Positions 1-8,000 of a stretch of 31,612 nucleotides of DNA are shown here, one piece after another. The DNA comes from Leptolyngbyaceae cyanobacterium CSSed165cm_216. GTDB taxonomy: Bacteria > Cyanobacteriota > Cyanobacteriia > Phormidesmidales > Phormidesmidaceae. Made by a program: the position numbers and the translations under genes. The stretch is from assembly GCA_007135385.1 (NCBI GenBank), contig SLIY01000367.1, forward strand, positions 1-31,612. The letters run 5' to 3'. The notes below the pieces were generated by a model. It worked only from the letters and a program-made list of their open reading frames with translations, searched no databases and had not been told where the DNA came from. Numbering within the stretch: the first letter of the stretch is position 1; each line of letters starts with the position of its first letter.

Positions 1-70
1 CGTGAAGCACGATTGGGGTAATCGCTCACAGCCTACCGGCATAATGAAGTCAACTGTCCTACCGGGGTCG

Positions 71-135
71 TCTCATTTGAGATCCTAACTAACCCAAAAA
101 ACAATTAATCGAGGTGCCCTCATGTAACCAGGGCA
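71..135. repeat. Two small hairpins upstream of the first gene
   Basis: A 5-bp stem lies at 71-82 (TCTCA, TGAGA). A 6-bp stem lies at 115-135 (TGCCCT, AGGGCA) around a 9-nt loop. Neither is followed by a T-run, so neither is a clear terminator. Apart from these I see nothing coding in 1-141. Confidence 0.3.
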
Positions 136-141
136 TAACTG

Positions 142-183
142 ACTAGAATTGAGGTACTAAGCACTAGAATTGAGGTACTAAGC
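142..183. repeat. 21-bp perfect tandem duplication
   Basis: Two identical 21-bp units lie head to tail at 142-162 and 163-183. Each starts ACTAGAATTG and ends TACTAAGC. The second unit runs straight into the Shine-Dalgarno sequence (AAAGGAGG, 184-191) of the antitoxin-like gene at 204. The duplication therefore sits in the probable promoter or 5' leader of that gene. It could be a duplicated operator, as is common in autoregulated toxin-antitoxin loci, or a replication slip. Confidence 0.7.
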
Positions 184-203
184 AAAGGAGGCAGGTTTCA
201 CCC

Positions 204-446
204 ATGCAGGCGCAAGACCTCTTTCCGCAGATACAAAAGCTGGCACTGACCGAGCAACTCACCTTGCTTAACTTTCTTGTCCAGCTCATTCAACAAGAAG
301 TTGTACCCACCGCGTCGCCTCAGCAGACCGTTCTAGAGCGCATGGAAGGCTTACCCCAGCACTTACTTTCAGTTGGGGGGCTTTCCGATCGCGACACTCG
401 TCGCCAGTTAATTCGCGATCGGATTCACGCTCGCCATCAAGCCTAA
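204..446 (+). CDS. Small antitoxin-like protein (partner of a decayed PIN toxin)
   Basis: This is an 80-residue protein. ATG 204 is supported by a strong AAAGGAGG at 184-191. The N-terminal half (residues 5-32) is an amphipathic helical segment with the pattern L-x-x-I-x-x-L-x-x-x-x-x-L-x-x-x-x-F-L-x-x-L-I. The C-terminal half carries ERMEGLPQHLLSVGGLSDRD followed by a basic tail ending RHQA. I know this layout, a short helical segment and then a G-x-LSDRD-x-R-basic tail, from cyanobacterial small proteins encoded next to PIN-domain toxins. The region directly downstream holds remnants of such a toxin. By analogy the protein would bind and neutralise the toxin and repress its own promoter. 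With the toxin deleted it is probably an orphan. The family assignment rests on pattern recall, not on a search. Confidence 0.6.
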   Translation: MQAQDLFPQIQKLALTEQLTLLNFLVQLIQQEVVPTASPQQTVLERMEGLPQHLLSVGGLSDRDTRRQLIRDRIHARHQA

Positions 447-606
447 CCATGCAGCCTTAACCCTGCCATTCTGGTCAATACAGGCTTACTGACTGATAGC
501 CATCTCTGAGCGGTTAGGGATTGCTGCGATCGCCACTCTGGACAAAGATTTTGATATCTATCGCCGTTATCGAAAAGACCCCTTCGATCGCGTATTTCGA
601 CCTTAG
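447..606 (+). pseudogene. Internally deleted PIN-domain (VapC-like) toxin remnant
   Basis: Two pieces of a PIN toxin are visible in different frames. The first, at 462-506, reads PAILVNTGLLTDSH, matching the usual PIN start ILVDTG with the catalytic Asp replaced by Asn. The second, at 493-606, reads LIAISERLGIAAIATLDKDF followed by DIYRRYRKDPFDRVFRP and a TAG stop. This matches a PIN C-terminus, including the TLD-x-DF acidic motif. A normal PIN toxin is about 130 residues, so the central portion of roughly 80 residues is missing and the two ends are fused out of frame. A nearby ATG at 449 meets TAA at 458. The gene starts one base after the stop codon of the antitoxin-like gene, as expected for a toxin-antitoxin operon. 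A functional nuclease is not expected. Confidence 0.65.
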
Positions 607-844
607 GAGCATCTCCAGCAAGAACCCGACGGCGTCTACCAACTCCCCGATGGCCGCCTGGCGCTGAGCCACGTCTGCGAGTAGGGTGGTACGCCAGATC
701 CCAGAGTTCTGCCCTAACCTTGGCTAAAACACCGAAGTCTGCGGCTAGAACCCTGGGATCTCAGACAGAGAACGCCTGCTAAGCTCTAGGATTAGACAAA
801 GGCCTGCTTCAGCAAATCCTGAGGAGGGAACTGACTGTTCAGAC
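607..844. other. Non-coding stretch after the toxin remnant
   Basis: The toxin frame continues past its stop for 24 codons to a TAG at 679-681. This tail contains the pattern DGVYQLPDGRLALSHVCE and has no start codon. It may be a scrap of another gene, but I do not recognise it. The only other structure is the inverted repeat at 696-761. Confidence 0.4.
696..761. repeat. 15-bp inverted repeat (14/15 matches), 36-nt loop
   Basis: AGATCCCAGAGTTCT at 696-710 pairs with AGAACCCTGGGATCT at 747-761, with a single mismatch. The arms enclose 36 nt. Possible explanations are a hairpin in a non-coding transcript, ends of a very small non-autonomous element, or decayed repeat DNA. No target-site duplication or transposase accompanies it. 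Confidence 0.6.
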
Positions 845-1066
845 TTGCAATCCTGGCTAACGCCGCAGCAGCAGCGCCAGGCGCTGACCGTGGAGCAGTT
901 AACGACTCACTTAGCAGCCTTGTCTCCCCAGTCGGTGGCCGCAGTACAGGCCCTCTCCGTGGAGCAGTTGGCTGCGCTACAGGCGGCTCTGGCAGGCTGG
1001 ACAGACGAGTCCGCCTTTGCCGCTTGGTTACAAGCCCAAGCTGAAACGGATGATAGTTTGCCCTGA
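845..1066 (+). CDS. DUF4351-like small protein or fragment
   Basis: This 73-residue ORF starts at TTG 845. A GAGGAGGG at 821-828 is the only Shine-Dalgarno candidate and lies rather far upstream (16 nt). Residues about 30-68 read ALSPQSVAAVQALSVEQLAA and then a segment ending in AAWLQ. This matches what I recall of DUF4351 (LS-x-x-x-x-x-x-I-x-x-LS-x-x-QLE-x-L-x-x-AL then DL-x-x-WL). DUF4351 is normally the C-terminal appendage of cyanobacterial PD-(D/E)XK/Rpn-type nuclease-transposase proteins of about 250-300 residues. Here it stands alone and no nuclease domain is readable upstream in any frame. It is therefore probably a truncated remnant, though a short expressed protein cannot be excluded. 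Confidence 0.45.
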   Translation: MQSWLTPQQQRQALTVEQLTTHLAALSPQSVAAVQALSVEQLAALQAALAGWTDESAFAAWLQAQAETDDSLP

Positions 1067-1134
1067 GTCAGTTGGCTGCCTTTTGAGCCGGTGGTAAGTA
1101 GGTGGGCAAAAATAAAGGCCTCAACGTTGCTGGT

Positions 1135-1241
1135 TTCGACTCCGCTCAACCAGCGACGAGGCCTGTTCGCAAAGCGGCTCCGGAGGAGTAACGGAGTCGA
1201 TGAGGCCTGAGCGGAGTCGATGAGGCCTGAGCGGAGTCGAA
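1135..1241. repeat. Direct and inverted repeat cluster (GAGCGGAGTCGA type)
   Basis: A 20-bp unit (CGGAGTCGATGAGGCCTGAG) occurs at 1192-1211 and 1212-1231, with a 9-bp partial third copy at 1232-1240. The reverse complement of the junction sequence, TTCGACTCCGCTCA, lies at 1135-1148 and pairs perfectly over 14 bp with 1228-1241. An alternative pairing with the copy at 1208-1220 is also possible. From memory, motifs of the form TCGACTCCGCTCA are frequent dispersed intergenic repeats in cyanobacteria and some other bacteria. This looks like a local expansion of one of them. Confidence 0.7.
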
Positions 1242-1281
1242 GGCCGGATCAAGGATCAGTCAGTCATTGTGTCCATGTACT

Positions 1282-1287
1282 TATAAT
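1282..1287 (+). promoter_or_regulatory. Possible -10 box upstream of the second antitoxin-like gene
   Basis: A perfect TATAAT lies at 1282-1287, 54 nt before the ATG at 1341. I find no convincing -35 hexamer at the correct spacing and no extended TGn, so this is only a candidate. Confidence 0.3.
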
Positions 1288-1340
1288 CAGGACAATTAGG
1301 CACCGCTCTTAGGGCAGCAACCATTGCCGAGATTACGCTA

Positions 1341-1604
1341 ATGACCCTTGTAACCCTTTTAGCGGCCCTGCGGGAATTGTCTCGGGCAGAAAAACTCCAG
1401 GCCATACAGTTTCTTTTGGCCGAAATTAGTCAGGCTGAATCAGGCGTGGCATCTGAGTTTATCGTCGATCGCCCGGTAGAACCTAAGCTTTGCCGTAAAG
1501 AGGGTGTGCTGGCGATTGAAACAGGGCCACTAGACGAGCCTGCCTTAGCCGATCTGGTCAGCCAGACGCGAGCAGAATGCTTACAAAAATTGCTTTCTCT
1601 GTGA
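1341..1604 (+). CDS. Second small antitoxin-like protein
   Basis: This is an 87-residue protein with ATG 1341 and no strong Shine-Dalgarno. Residues 5-31 form a helical module (L-x-ALRELSRAEKLQAIQFLL) that resembles the N-terminus of the protein at 204-446. The C-terminal half is different: CRKEGVLAIETG around residues 51-62, then an acidic helix and Q-x-R-x-ECLQKLL. I recall the RK-x-GVLVI-x-TG type C-terminus from cyanobacterial antitoxins paired with PIN toxins. A GTG at 1601 overlaps its stop and opens only a 20-codon frame (KILRRCC and so on), so no intact partner toxin follows. Assignment as an orphan antitoxin is an inference from layout. The function is otherwise unknown. Confidence 0.5.
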   Translation: MTLVTLLAALRELSRAEKLQAIQFLLAEISQAESGVASEFIVDRPVEPKLCRKEGVLAIETGPLDEPALADLVSQTRAECLQKLLSL

Positions 1605-1864
1605 AAATTCTACGTCGTTGCTGTCCCCTTAACCAGGGCTGGCTATACCAAAGCCACTGACCAGCAGCATTGAATACCGACACTGTTACAAATATTTATC
1701 AAGATTCTTGTTTAATCGTCGCAGGCGAAACATTATCTCGCCTTTAAAGTAAAGATTAAAAACCATTATTGAAAAATATAACTACCTCATCTTTTCTTCA
1801 TATAAGATTGGGGTAACTAAATGAAGCTAACTCAAAAATTAACTGCTCTTCACAAAAAAACATT
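1605..1864 (+). promoter_or_regulatory. AT-rich leader with a 15-codon ORF overlapping the next gene
   Basis: The segment 1680-1820 is markedly more AT-rich than the rest of the window and probably carries the promoter for the gene at 1865. TATAAG at 1801-1806 is a weak -10 candidate. An ORF at 1821-1868 encodes MKLTQKLTALHKKTL. It ends in an ATGA overlap with the ATG at 1865, which is a typical arrangement for translational coupling. Whether it is translated is unknown. Confidence 0.35.
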
Positions 1865-2065
1865 ATGAACATGCTCATTCAAGATCGTTATACCGTCAGC
1901 GTACTTCCTGGTACACGAGATCATCGGGGCTATTTTGTTCAAGATTCCACTTATGAATTGGTAGGGGTAAGCGATGCTGGTTGGGCTCGCATCTGCCTGG
2001 ATAGTGCAGCTTGTTATTACGTTGATCCTGCTAACCTACACGATGATTTTCCAGAGCAAGGGTAG
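1865..2065 (+). CDS. Hypothetical protein, 66 residues
   Basis: This small protein starts at ATG 1865, overlapping the stop of the 15-codon ORF in an ATGA arrangement. I do not recognise it. It shows regularly spaced aromatic and Gly residues (HRGYFVQDSTYELVGVSDAG) and looks like a single compact beta-rich domain with a short acidic C-terminus. There is no signal peptide or membrane segment. Base composition is lower in GC than the neighbouring metabolic genes, which suits accessory DNA. A chance ORF is possible, but the periodic hydrophobic pattern favours a real protein. Confidence 0.4.
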   Translation: MNMLIQDRYTVSVLPGTRDHRGYFVQDSTYELVGVSDAGWARICLDSAACYYVDPANLHDDFPEQG

Positions 2066-2214
2066 GCTATACCCATGCCAGTGCGATCGCGCCATCAGTA
2101 TCTTGATCGTTTTTACCAATATCTTTCATGACTGAGCTGGCAGGTGATTGATGTCATCTGAGCTATTGAAAGATCAATCTCGACAGCATCAATTTCGAAA
2201 GAGAAGGAAGTCCC

Positions 2215-2424
2215 ATGAAGCTCACCACTAAAATCTTTTCAGTGTACATATCAGACTTTGCCGTTGAATTACGAGACGATCAAAGTCAGTACTTTGGGCA
2301 GGGGCGGCTAATTTGTAGTCAACATAATTATGAAAACCTGCGGAAATTTGCCAAAAATTTAGCGCTTAATCGGGCGGTTCCGCTGCAAGACTACACCCAG
2401 TCACAAGTGCAATACCAATACTAA
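2215..2424 (+). CDS. Hypothetical protein, 69 residues
   Basis: This small protein has ATG 2215 preceded by a purine-rich AGAAGGAAG, a good ribosome-binding site. The sequence begins MKLTTKIFSVYISDFAVELR and later contains QYFGQGRLICSQHNYENLRK. The pattern is a beta-strand-rich first half and a helical second half. I do not recognise the family. Its first four residues (MKLT) match those of the 15-codon ORF at 1821, which may be coincidence. The stop codon overlaps the stop of the convergent monooxygenase gene, so the two transcripts must run into each other. Confidence 0.5.
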   Translation: MKLTTKIFSVYISDFAVELRDDQSQYFGQGRLICSQHNYENLRKFAKNLALNRAVPLQDYTQSQVQYQY

Positions 2425-3707
2425 CGCCGTCCAACCTGAGCCAAACGGGGAACTTTCCCCAGTCGACCCGTCATCAGGCGAAGGGCGAGGCGCTTCAACG
2501 GGGGGATGGCATTCAACCCCTCTATACCCAGCCGACGTAAAATCACTAAAGGCCAAATATGATTAGAAAAACTGCGGGTGAGCAGGTCAGTGAAGCTCAG
2601 AATGACCCAGTTTTCCCAGCGCCGCCAGCGCTCGTAACGGCGTAGAACGTTCACTGTACCCAGGTCTAACCCTCGACCATAGGCATCACTAAGCACCTCA
2701 GCTAAAGCCGCCGCATCTCGAATGCCCATATTTAGACCCTGCCCCCCCACAGGATGGCAACTGTGGGCCGCATCCCCCACTAGGGCTAGCCGATGCTGCA
2801 CGTAACGATTGCATTGCATCAGTTGTACCGGAAACATCGCAGGCGTGGTTAACCGCTTGAGTCGCCCCATTTGGCGGCCATAGCGACGCTCTAACTCGGC
2901 CATAAATTCGGCTTCTGGCAAATCAACCATAGCCTTAGCCTGATCATGGGGGGCCGTCCAAACAATCTGGCAGCGCTGGCCTGGCAGGGGCAAAATGGCA
3001 AACGGCCCACTGGGCCAAAACCGCTCATAGGCTGTGTTTTGATGGTCTGCCTCAGGCTCTAGCACAGTGGTGATGCAGGACTGCCAATACTGCCACCCAA
3101 AGGTTTGAATCTGAGCTTGCCGCCGCAGGGGAGACTGCTTACCGTCAGCGGCCACCACTAAAGCCGCCTGCAAGGGGCGATCGCCCTCGGGGGTGGTCAG
3201 TCGTGCCATCACCTGGTGACTCCCCGGTTGCAGGTCCACGGTCAGACTGGCCGAACTAAAGTAGTGGATGTTGGCCGCCTGCTCCACCGCCTGCTGCAGA
3301 GCCTGCATCAGCACCGGGTGCTCTGCCCCGTAATACACCGCCTCGGCCCCCAAGTCTGCTGGCACAAACTGTACGGCCCGAGGGTAGTCGCCATCAGACA
3401 GGCGCACTTGCTGAAAATGAGTAATCTGCGGTCCCACCTGCGGCCAGAGCCCTAATCCTTTGAAGATATCCCCAGAGGTGAGGGAAAAGGCATAGGCCCG
3501 CTGTCGTGATGCTGCCGCTTCTGGGGTTTGGGCTTCTACCACAGCCACTTGCATGCCTGAAGGGATCAAACCTAGGGCCAGGGTCAAGCCAACAATGCCA
3601 CCCCCGACAATCACCACATCCACGGTCACGGCTGACTGAGACGTTGGGGCGGCATCAGGCTTAGCCAAATAGTCTTGAGGCTGGCGCAGGAATGGAGTAG
3701 CGGTCAT
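2421..3707 (-). CDS. UbiH/UbiF/COQ6-family FAD-dependent monooxygenase
   Basis: This 428-residue flavoprotein hydroxylase has the three class-A flavin monooxygenase signatures in order. A Rossmann GGGIVG lies at residues 35-40, with the acidic ribose-binding Glu at 58. The DG motif is ADGKQSPLRR in the middle of the protein. The FAD-phosphate GD motif GDAAHSCHPVGGQGLNMG starts near residue 309. Length is normal for the family (about 390-430), with an N-terminal extension of about 27 residues. Relatives hydroxylate the ring of quinone precursors in ubiquinone biosynthesis. Cyanobacteria make plastoquinone, so the substrate here may be a plastoquinone or related precursor; that part is inferred. 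It diverges from the glutathione S-transferase gene across a 152-bp gap that must hold both promoters. Its stop overlaps the stop of the convergent small gene at 2215-2424. Confidence 0.88.
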   Translation of the reverse strand: MTATPFLRQPQDYLAKPDAAPTSQSAVTVDVVIVGGGIVGLTLALGLIPSGMQVAVVEAQTPEAAASRQRAYAFSLTSGDIFKGLGLWPQVGPQITHFQQVRLSDGDYPRAVQFVPADLGAEAVYYGAEHPVLMQALQQAVEQAANIHYFSSASLTVDLQPGSHQVMARLTTPEGDRPLQAALVVAADGKQSPLRRQAQIQTFGWQYWQSCITTVLEPEADHQNTAYERFWPSGPFAILPLPGQRCQIVWTAPHDQAKAMVDLPEAEFMAELERRYGRQMGRLKRLTTPAMFPVQLMQCNRYVQHRLALVGDAAHSCHPVGGQGLNMGIRDAAALAEVLSDAYGRGLDLGTVNVLRRYERWRRWENWVILSFTDLLTRSFSNHIWPLVILRRLGIEGLNAIPPLKRLALRLMTGRLGKVPRLAQVGRR

Positions 3708-3859
3708 ACAGGCTAACGAAGCACGAACAAGGCTCTAAAAACTAGGTTATGTCTATTGTGACCCCAGGCTTCTAAGGAAATCAACCTGAGTTCCCATTTG
3801 TTTGAGTCATAGGGTTGATTCGGCAGAATGAAAACGTTCACCTAATCCATCGGTAGATC

Positions 3860-4471
3860 ATGGCTCGGCAACTCTACTACAGTGGGCGATCGCCTTATGC
3901 CCGCAAAGTCCGCATTGTTCTGGCTGAAAAGCAACTCCCTTACCAACACGTGGACACCAACATTCGGCAAAAGTCTCCCGAGTTTTTGCGCCTAAACCCG
4001 ATCGGCAAGATTCCAGTGCTAGTGGATGACAATGGCCTGGTGTTTTGGGATTCGACCCTGATTATCGAGTACTTGGACAACACCTACCCTGAGCCCTCCT
4101 TTTACCCGAGCGATCGCCTGGAGCGATGGCGCTGTCACCAGGGGGAAGAACTGGCTGATGCTATGACCGACCAAGTGGTGGCCCTCTGGTTAGAAACCCG
4201 CAAAGACGATCGCGCTGATGCCCAGGTTCAGGCCCAGCACCAGGTGGTGATTGATCGGTTGCTGACAGTGTTTGAGCGGCAATTACAGCTGACGCCCTAT
4301 CTACTCAGCGATCGCCTCAGTGCCGTGGATATTGCAGCCGTATCTGGCCTGGGCTATTACAGCCTACGCTTTGGCCAGGGCTGGCAGTCTCGCTACCCCC
4401 GTCTGGCCCACTGGTTTGATCAACTGCATCAGCGTCCTGCCCTGCGGGACACCATCCCCCAGCCCGATTAA
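3860..4471 (+). CDS. Glutathione S-transferase family protein
   Basis: This 203-residue cytosolic GST starts at ATG 3860. The N-terminal thioredoxin-like domain (residues 1-75) shows SPYARKVRI with the candidate catalytic Ser11. It also has the cis-Pro motif GKIPVLVDD (Pro52) and the glutathione gamma-glutamyl-binding DST at 64-66. An all-helical C-terminal domain follows, with the N-capping-type motif LSAVDIAAVSGLGYY. Overall it resembles the zeta/theta/nu-like bacterial GSTs rather than plant tau. Expected activity is glutathione conjugation or peroxide and dehalogenation chemistry. The physiological substrate cannot be read from sequence. The gene is monocistronic, divergent from the FAD monooxygenase and followed by a hairpin. 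Confidence 0.9.
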   Translation: MARQLYYSGRSPYARKVRIVLAEKQLPYQHVDTNIRQKSPEFLRLNPIGKIPVLVDDNGLVFWDSTLIIEYLDNTYPEPSFYPSDRLERWRCHQGEELADAMTDQVVALWLETRKDDRADAQVQAQHQVVIDRLLTVFERQLQLTPYLLSDRLSAVDIAAVSGLGYYSLRFGQGWQSRYPRLAHWFDQLHQRPALRDTIPQPD

Positions 4472-4473
4472 GC

Positions 4474-4501
4474 AGCACCCATCAACAGGGTGATGGATGC
4501 T
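4474..4501 (+). terminator. Hairpin just after the GST stop codon
   Basis: AGCA-C-CCATC pairs with GATGG-A-TGCT (9 pairs, one internal mismatch, 8-nt loop), starting 3 nt after the TAA. There is no T-run, so it is a weak candidate for an intrinsic terminator. Confidence 0.3.
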
Positions 4502-5062
4502 CACCGACCGATCAAGTCTGGAGGACTGATTTAGACGTAAACCTGGCCCCTGTGCAACACCACTTCCCATGGCCAGACACCCAGATCACCCCATCGGGCC
4601 TTTGGCATAGAAGCGTTGTGTGCTTATATTGCGAAGTCAATCGCAAGGTAAAATTAGATCAAAAAGATTAAAAAAATTGAGCTCCGGCAGAAGTCTTCCG
4701 TATAATCCATTTTAAATTGAGTTCCTGACCATGCTGATTGGTTCGTTAGGTTTTAGGCAGCCTCACTACTAGCGACCAGGGTTGTTGATGTCTGGATACT
4801 GTGATCGCAGTTGATCGCTGCGATATCCATGGGTACCAACTGCGTTTAAGGCTGGTGGTCATCCCTGACGGTTAACTGGTTTACGTCTGTTTTAGTTTGT
4901 TGATTTTGAATGATTTGCCGTTGGCACAGCTGCTTCAGGCTGTGTTTGATTGATCTGCAATCCAATGGGCTAACCATTGCCCAATGTGGTCCTGTCCAGG
5001 AGGGGGCAGGGCGCTGGAAACGAGGTCTAAGAATTCACCCAATGTCTTAAGGTCTAAACGAC
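4502..5062 (+). promoter_or_regulatory. 561-bp gap upstream of the giant gene
   Basis: No coding sequence is supported here. The segment 4620-4740 is distinctly AT-rich, and 4804-4824 carries a perfect 7-bp inverted repeat (ATCGCAG, CTGCGAT, 7-nt spacer) that could be an operator. The ribosome-binding region of the giant gene is weak: a TTAAGG precedes the ATG at 5063 by about a turn. A leader of more than 300 nt is implied if the promoter at 4677-4706 is the one used. Confidence 0.45.
4677..4706 (+). promoter_or_regulatory. Sigma-70-type promoter candidate for the giant locus
   Basis: TTGAGC (4677-4682) is followed after 18 bp by a perfect TATAAT (4701-4706), within AT-rich DNA. It lies about 357 nt upstream of the ATG at 5063. 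It is the best hexamer pair I see in the gap, and it points toward the two giant genes. Confidence 0.5.
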
Positions 5063-8000
5063 ATGGTTAACATCCCGATTTATGACGATTTGTCCCTGAG
5101 TTTGGTCGGGGATCGGGATGCTGAATCGGACGATATCATGGTGACGGGCATCCAGTTGGCCGCCCTGGGAGTGGGGTTACCCCAGGGGGCGGAAGTGGTG
5201 ATTCCGGGGACCTACGTTGATCCGCAGGGGCGGCTCTCCCCCAATACTGTGCTGAATCAGGTGCTGGAATTTCCGGCCCGGATCTTTCAGTTGAGTGGCA
5301 TTGGGGTGGCGATCGCATGGACCAGTCTGCGCCTGCGCCTCGCCTTGAACCAGGGACAAGCCCCTTCCCAGATTTGCCTGGACATCCACGATCTACGCCT
5401 CAGCAGCAGCCTGGTCCCCGGCTTTGAAGTTGCTGGACACTTGAAGCTGTGCTTTGGCCTGGACCAGGTGCTTTCTCTAGCTGACTCCGCCTTTAACCGA
5501 CTAGAATCGGGGGTCAATGAAGCTATTCCTCTGGAGTTGGAGGCGCTGCGGTTAACCGAAGCGTACTTCGCCATCCGCTGGAAAGAAACCCGGATTAACT
5601 ACTGGTTGCGGGAGTTGGCCCCCAACTTTTTTGACCAGAGCGCCCCGGTAGAAACCACCACCACCCTGCGGGTGTTATTTGGCCGCCCAATTCCAGAGAT
5701 TCGGCTGGACTGGGCGGCCTCGGGGGTGGAAAAAACCTTTACTTTGCCTGGGTTTAAGCTGGCGACCTCGAATCGGGTGAAATTCACCCTACTGTTGCAA
5801 TCCCTAGACAATCCCCAACGGCTAGATAATCTGGCCTTTATTCTGACCCTAGATCCTCGGGACAAGCTAGATCCCGAGACCCTAGATCCTAAACAGGGCT
5901 TCAAAGCCTACACTAATTTTTCCTGGGAGCGGCAGGGCGATCGCGAATTGCAACCCCCCAGTGACGACAACAGTGAGCCCACCGATGGCCAGGCCCCCTT
6001 CTTGCAGTTGGATGCCATGCCAGGGGTACCAGTGAGCTTGGTGCTATTGCAGATTCGCTTAGATCAAGGGGGGCTACCGGGCTTTTTCAAGCAGCTCAAC
6101 CAGCCCTTGACGGACCTGAGCTTTGATCGCAACGGCACCGACCCCCTGGCGGCAAAAACCGTCAACAGTTTCCGAGACTTCATTCCCCTGCGAGGGGGTG
6201 ACTGGGGTGGGGAATCCGACCCTGCCACTGAGCCACAGACACCTGATGACCTTCAAGACCTGACCGCTAACGATGCCCTGGAACCCGGTCTCACTGTCAC
6301 CCTGAACCCCTTTACCCTACCCTTTTTAAATCGCCCGGCAGACGACAGCACAGACAGCAGCGGCAACAGTCGGGTACCCAAACAGCGAATTCGGGTCAAC
6401 CACAACAGCCGGACGTTTCGGGCCCATGCCAATTTCAGCACCCACGAACTCTCCATGCCCCTGGCCATTGGGGTGCAGATTGGTGAGCTGGAATTTGACA
6501 CCAGCATTAATTTGAAGTTCAACTGGGAAACCTTTGCCTTCCGGGTCGAGCACAGTGGCGGCATTCGGCTGCTTTCAGATCAAGAGCAGCTACCGGAAAA
6601 GCAGTTTCTGGGCCTCACCTGGCGATTCCAGGGGGGCAAGTTGACCGGAGATACCCGCTACCACCACCTCACCCTGATCACCCAAAACTATGACTACAAA
6701 CTGATCCAGGGCAACGGGGCGGTGATCGAGGTGGACTACACCCGGGCCAGCGATGACCCCATCACCTTTGCTATCAGCGACCTGGCCATTTCCGCCAAGG
6801 GGCTGAGCATTACCGCCGCTGTTACCGATCGCCCTGCCCGCCTGAATGGGGTAGATACCCGCTTCCGGTTCCATGGCAGTCGGTTGTCCATCGTGGAAAA
6901 CCGGATCCAGGCGTTTACCCTGGCAGGCTCAGGCCCCCTGCCCCCGGCCCTGGTGGGGGATGCCATGGTGGATGTGTCGCTACAGTTTGCCCAGCGGGAC
7001 GGCAACCTCACCCTGGTGGAGGGCAGTGCCCGCCTCAGCAAAGACAAGCTACTCAGTTGTAAGGGCACCCGGTTTGAGTTTGCGGTGGATGCCATTGGGC
7101 TGAAATTTGTCAACGAAGGTAAGTTTCACCTCTACTTCACCCTCACCGGCAGTGCCCAGTTCCGCCTAGCCCCTGGGGATAGCCCGGACGGCCCCCTGGC
7201 TGTGCTCAGTGCGATCAAAATTGAAATGGTGGACTGCCCCCTGACCGGGGATTTCAGTGTCATTGCCCGCCATGTTAATTTCCTGATCGATCTGCCCAAG
7301 CCGGTGTCTTTCAACCTACTGGGCTGCTTTGAAATGGAGATTCGCGGCTTTGGCTTTGTGCCCCAGTTCGACAAGTTCGATGGGGCTGGGGCCATGCGGA
7401 TTGCCGGGCAAGTGAAGTTTGCCCAGGGGGGTGGAGACGCCATTAGTGCCCGGATTGATGTTCATGATCTGTATGTGGGACTGCCCCGGCCAGGTAGCTT
7501 TATTCCCCGCCTCTATCTGCGGGAGCTGACCGTGGAAATCAGTGCGGGCAAAGCCTTTAACCTGTATGGGGTGGTCGAGTTTATCGACGAACCCGACGCC
7601 ACTGGCTTTGCCGGAGAAGGGCGGTTAGAGATCAAGGGCATGCCGGTGATGGCGGCCAGTTTTTCCTTCCTGCGGGTGCGTCGGGATGAAACCGCGCCCT
7701 GGGTACGGGCCTGGTTCATCTTCCTGCAGATTGAGCAGGTCACCTTCCGCATCCCCTATGTGGAACTCTACATTCGAGAGGTGGGCCTGGGCTTTGGCTA
7801 CCGCTACACCATTGCCAGCATTCGGGCTGCCGATGAGGCGGGGGACCTGCGCAGCCTGCTGCAGGAATTGCGGCAATTGTCTAGGACCCAGGGGGATCTG
7901 ACCCGCCGCGATCGCTGGGCCGTGGATCTAGAACAGCAGGGGGAACCTCTGCGCTGGACCATTGTGCTGCGGGCCTTGATTTCCCAAACCTCGGCTTCCC

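Noticed and set aside
1192..1240. CRISPR-like direct repeats
   Set aside because: The 20-bp copies are contiguous without spacers and number only two and a half.
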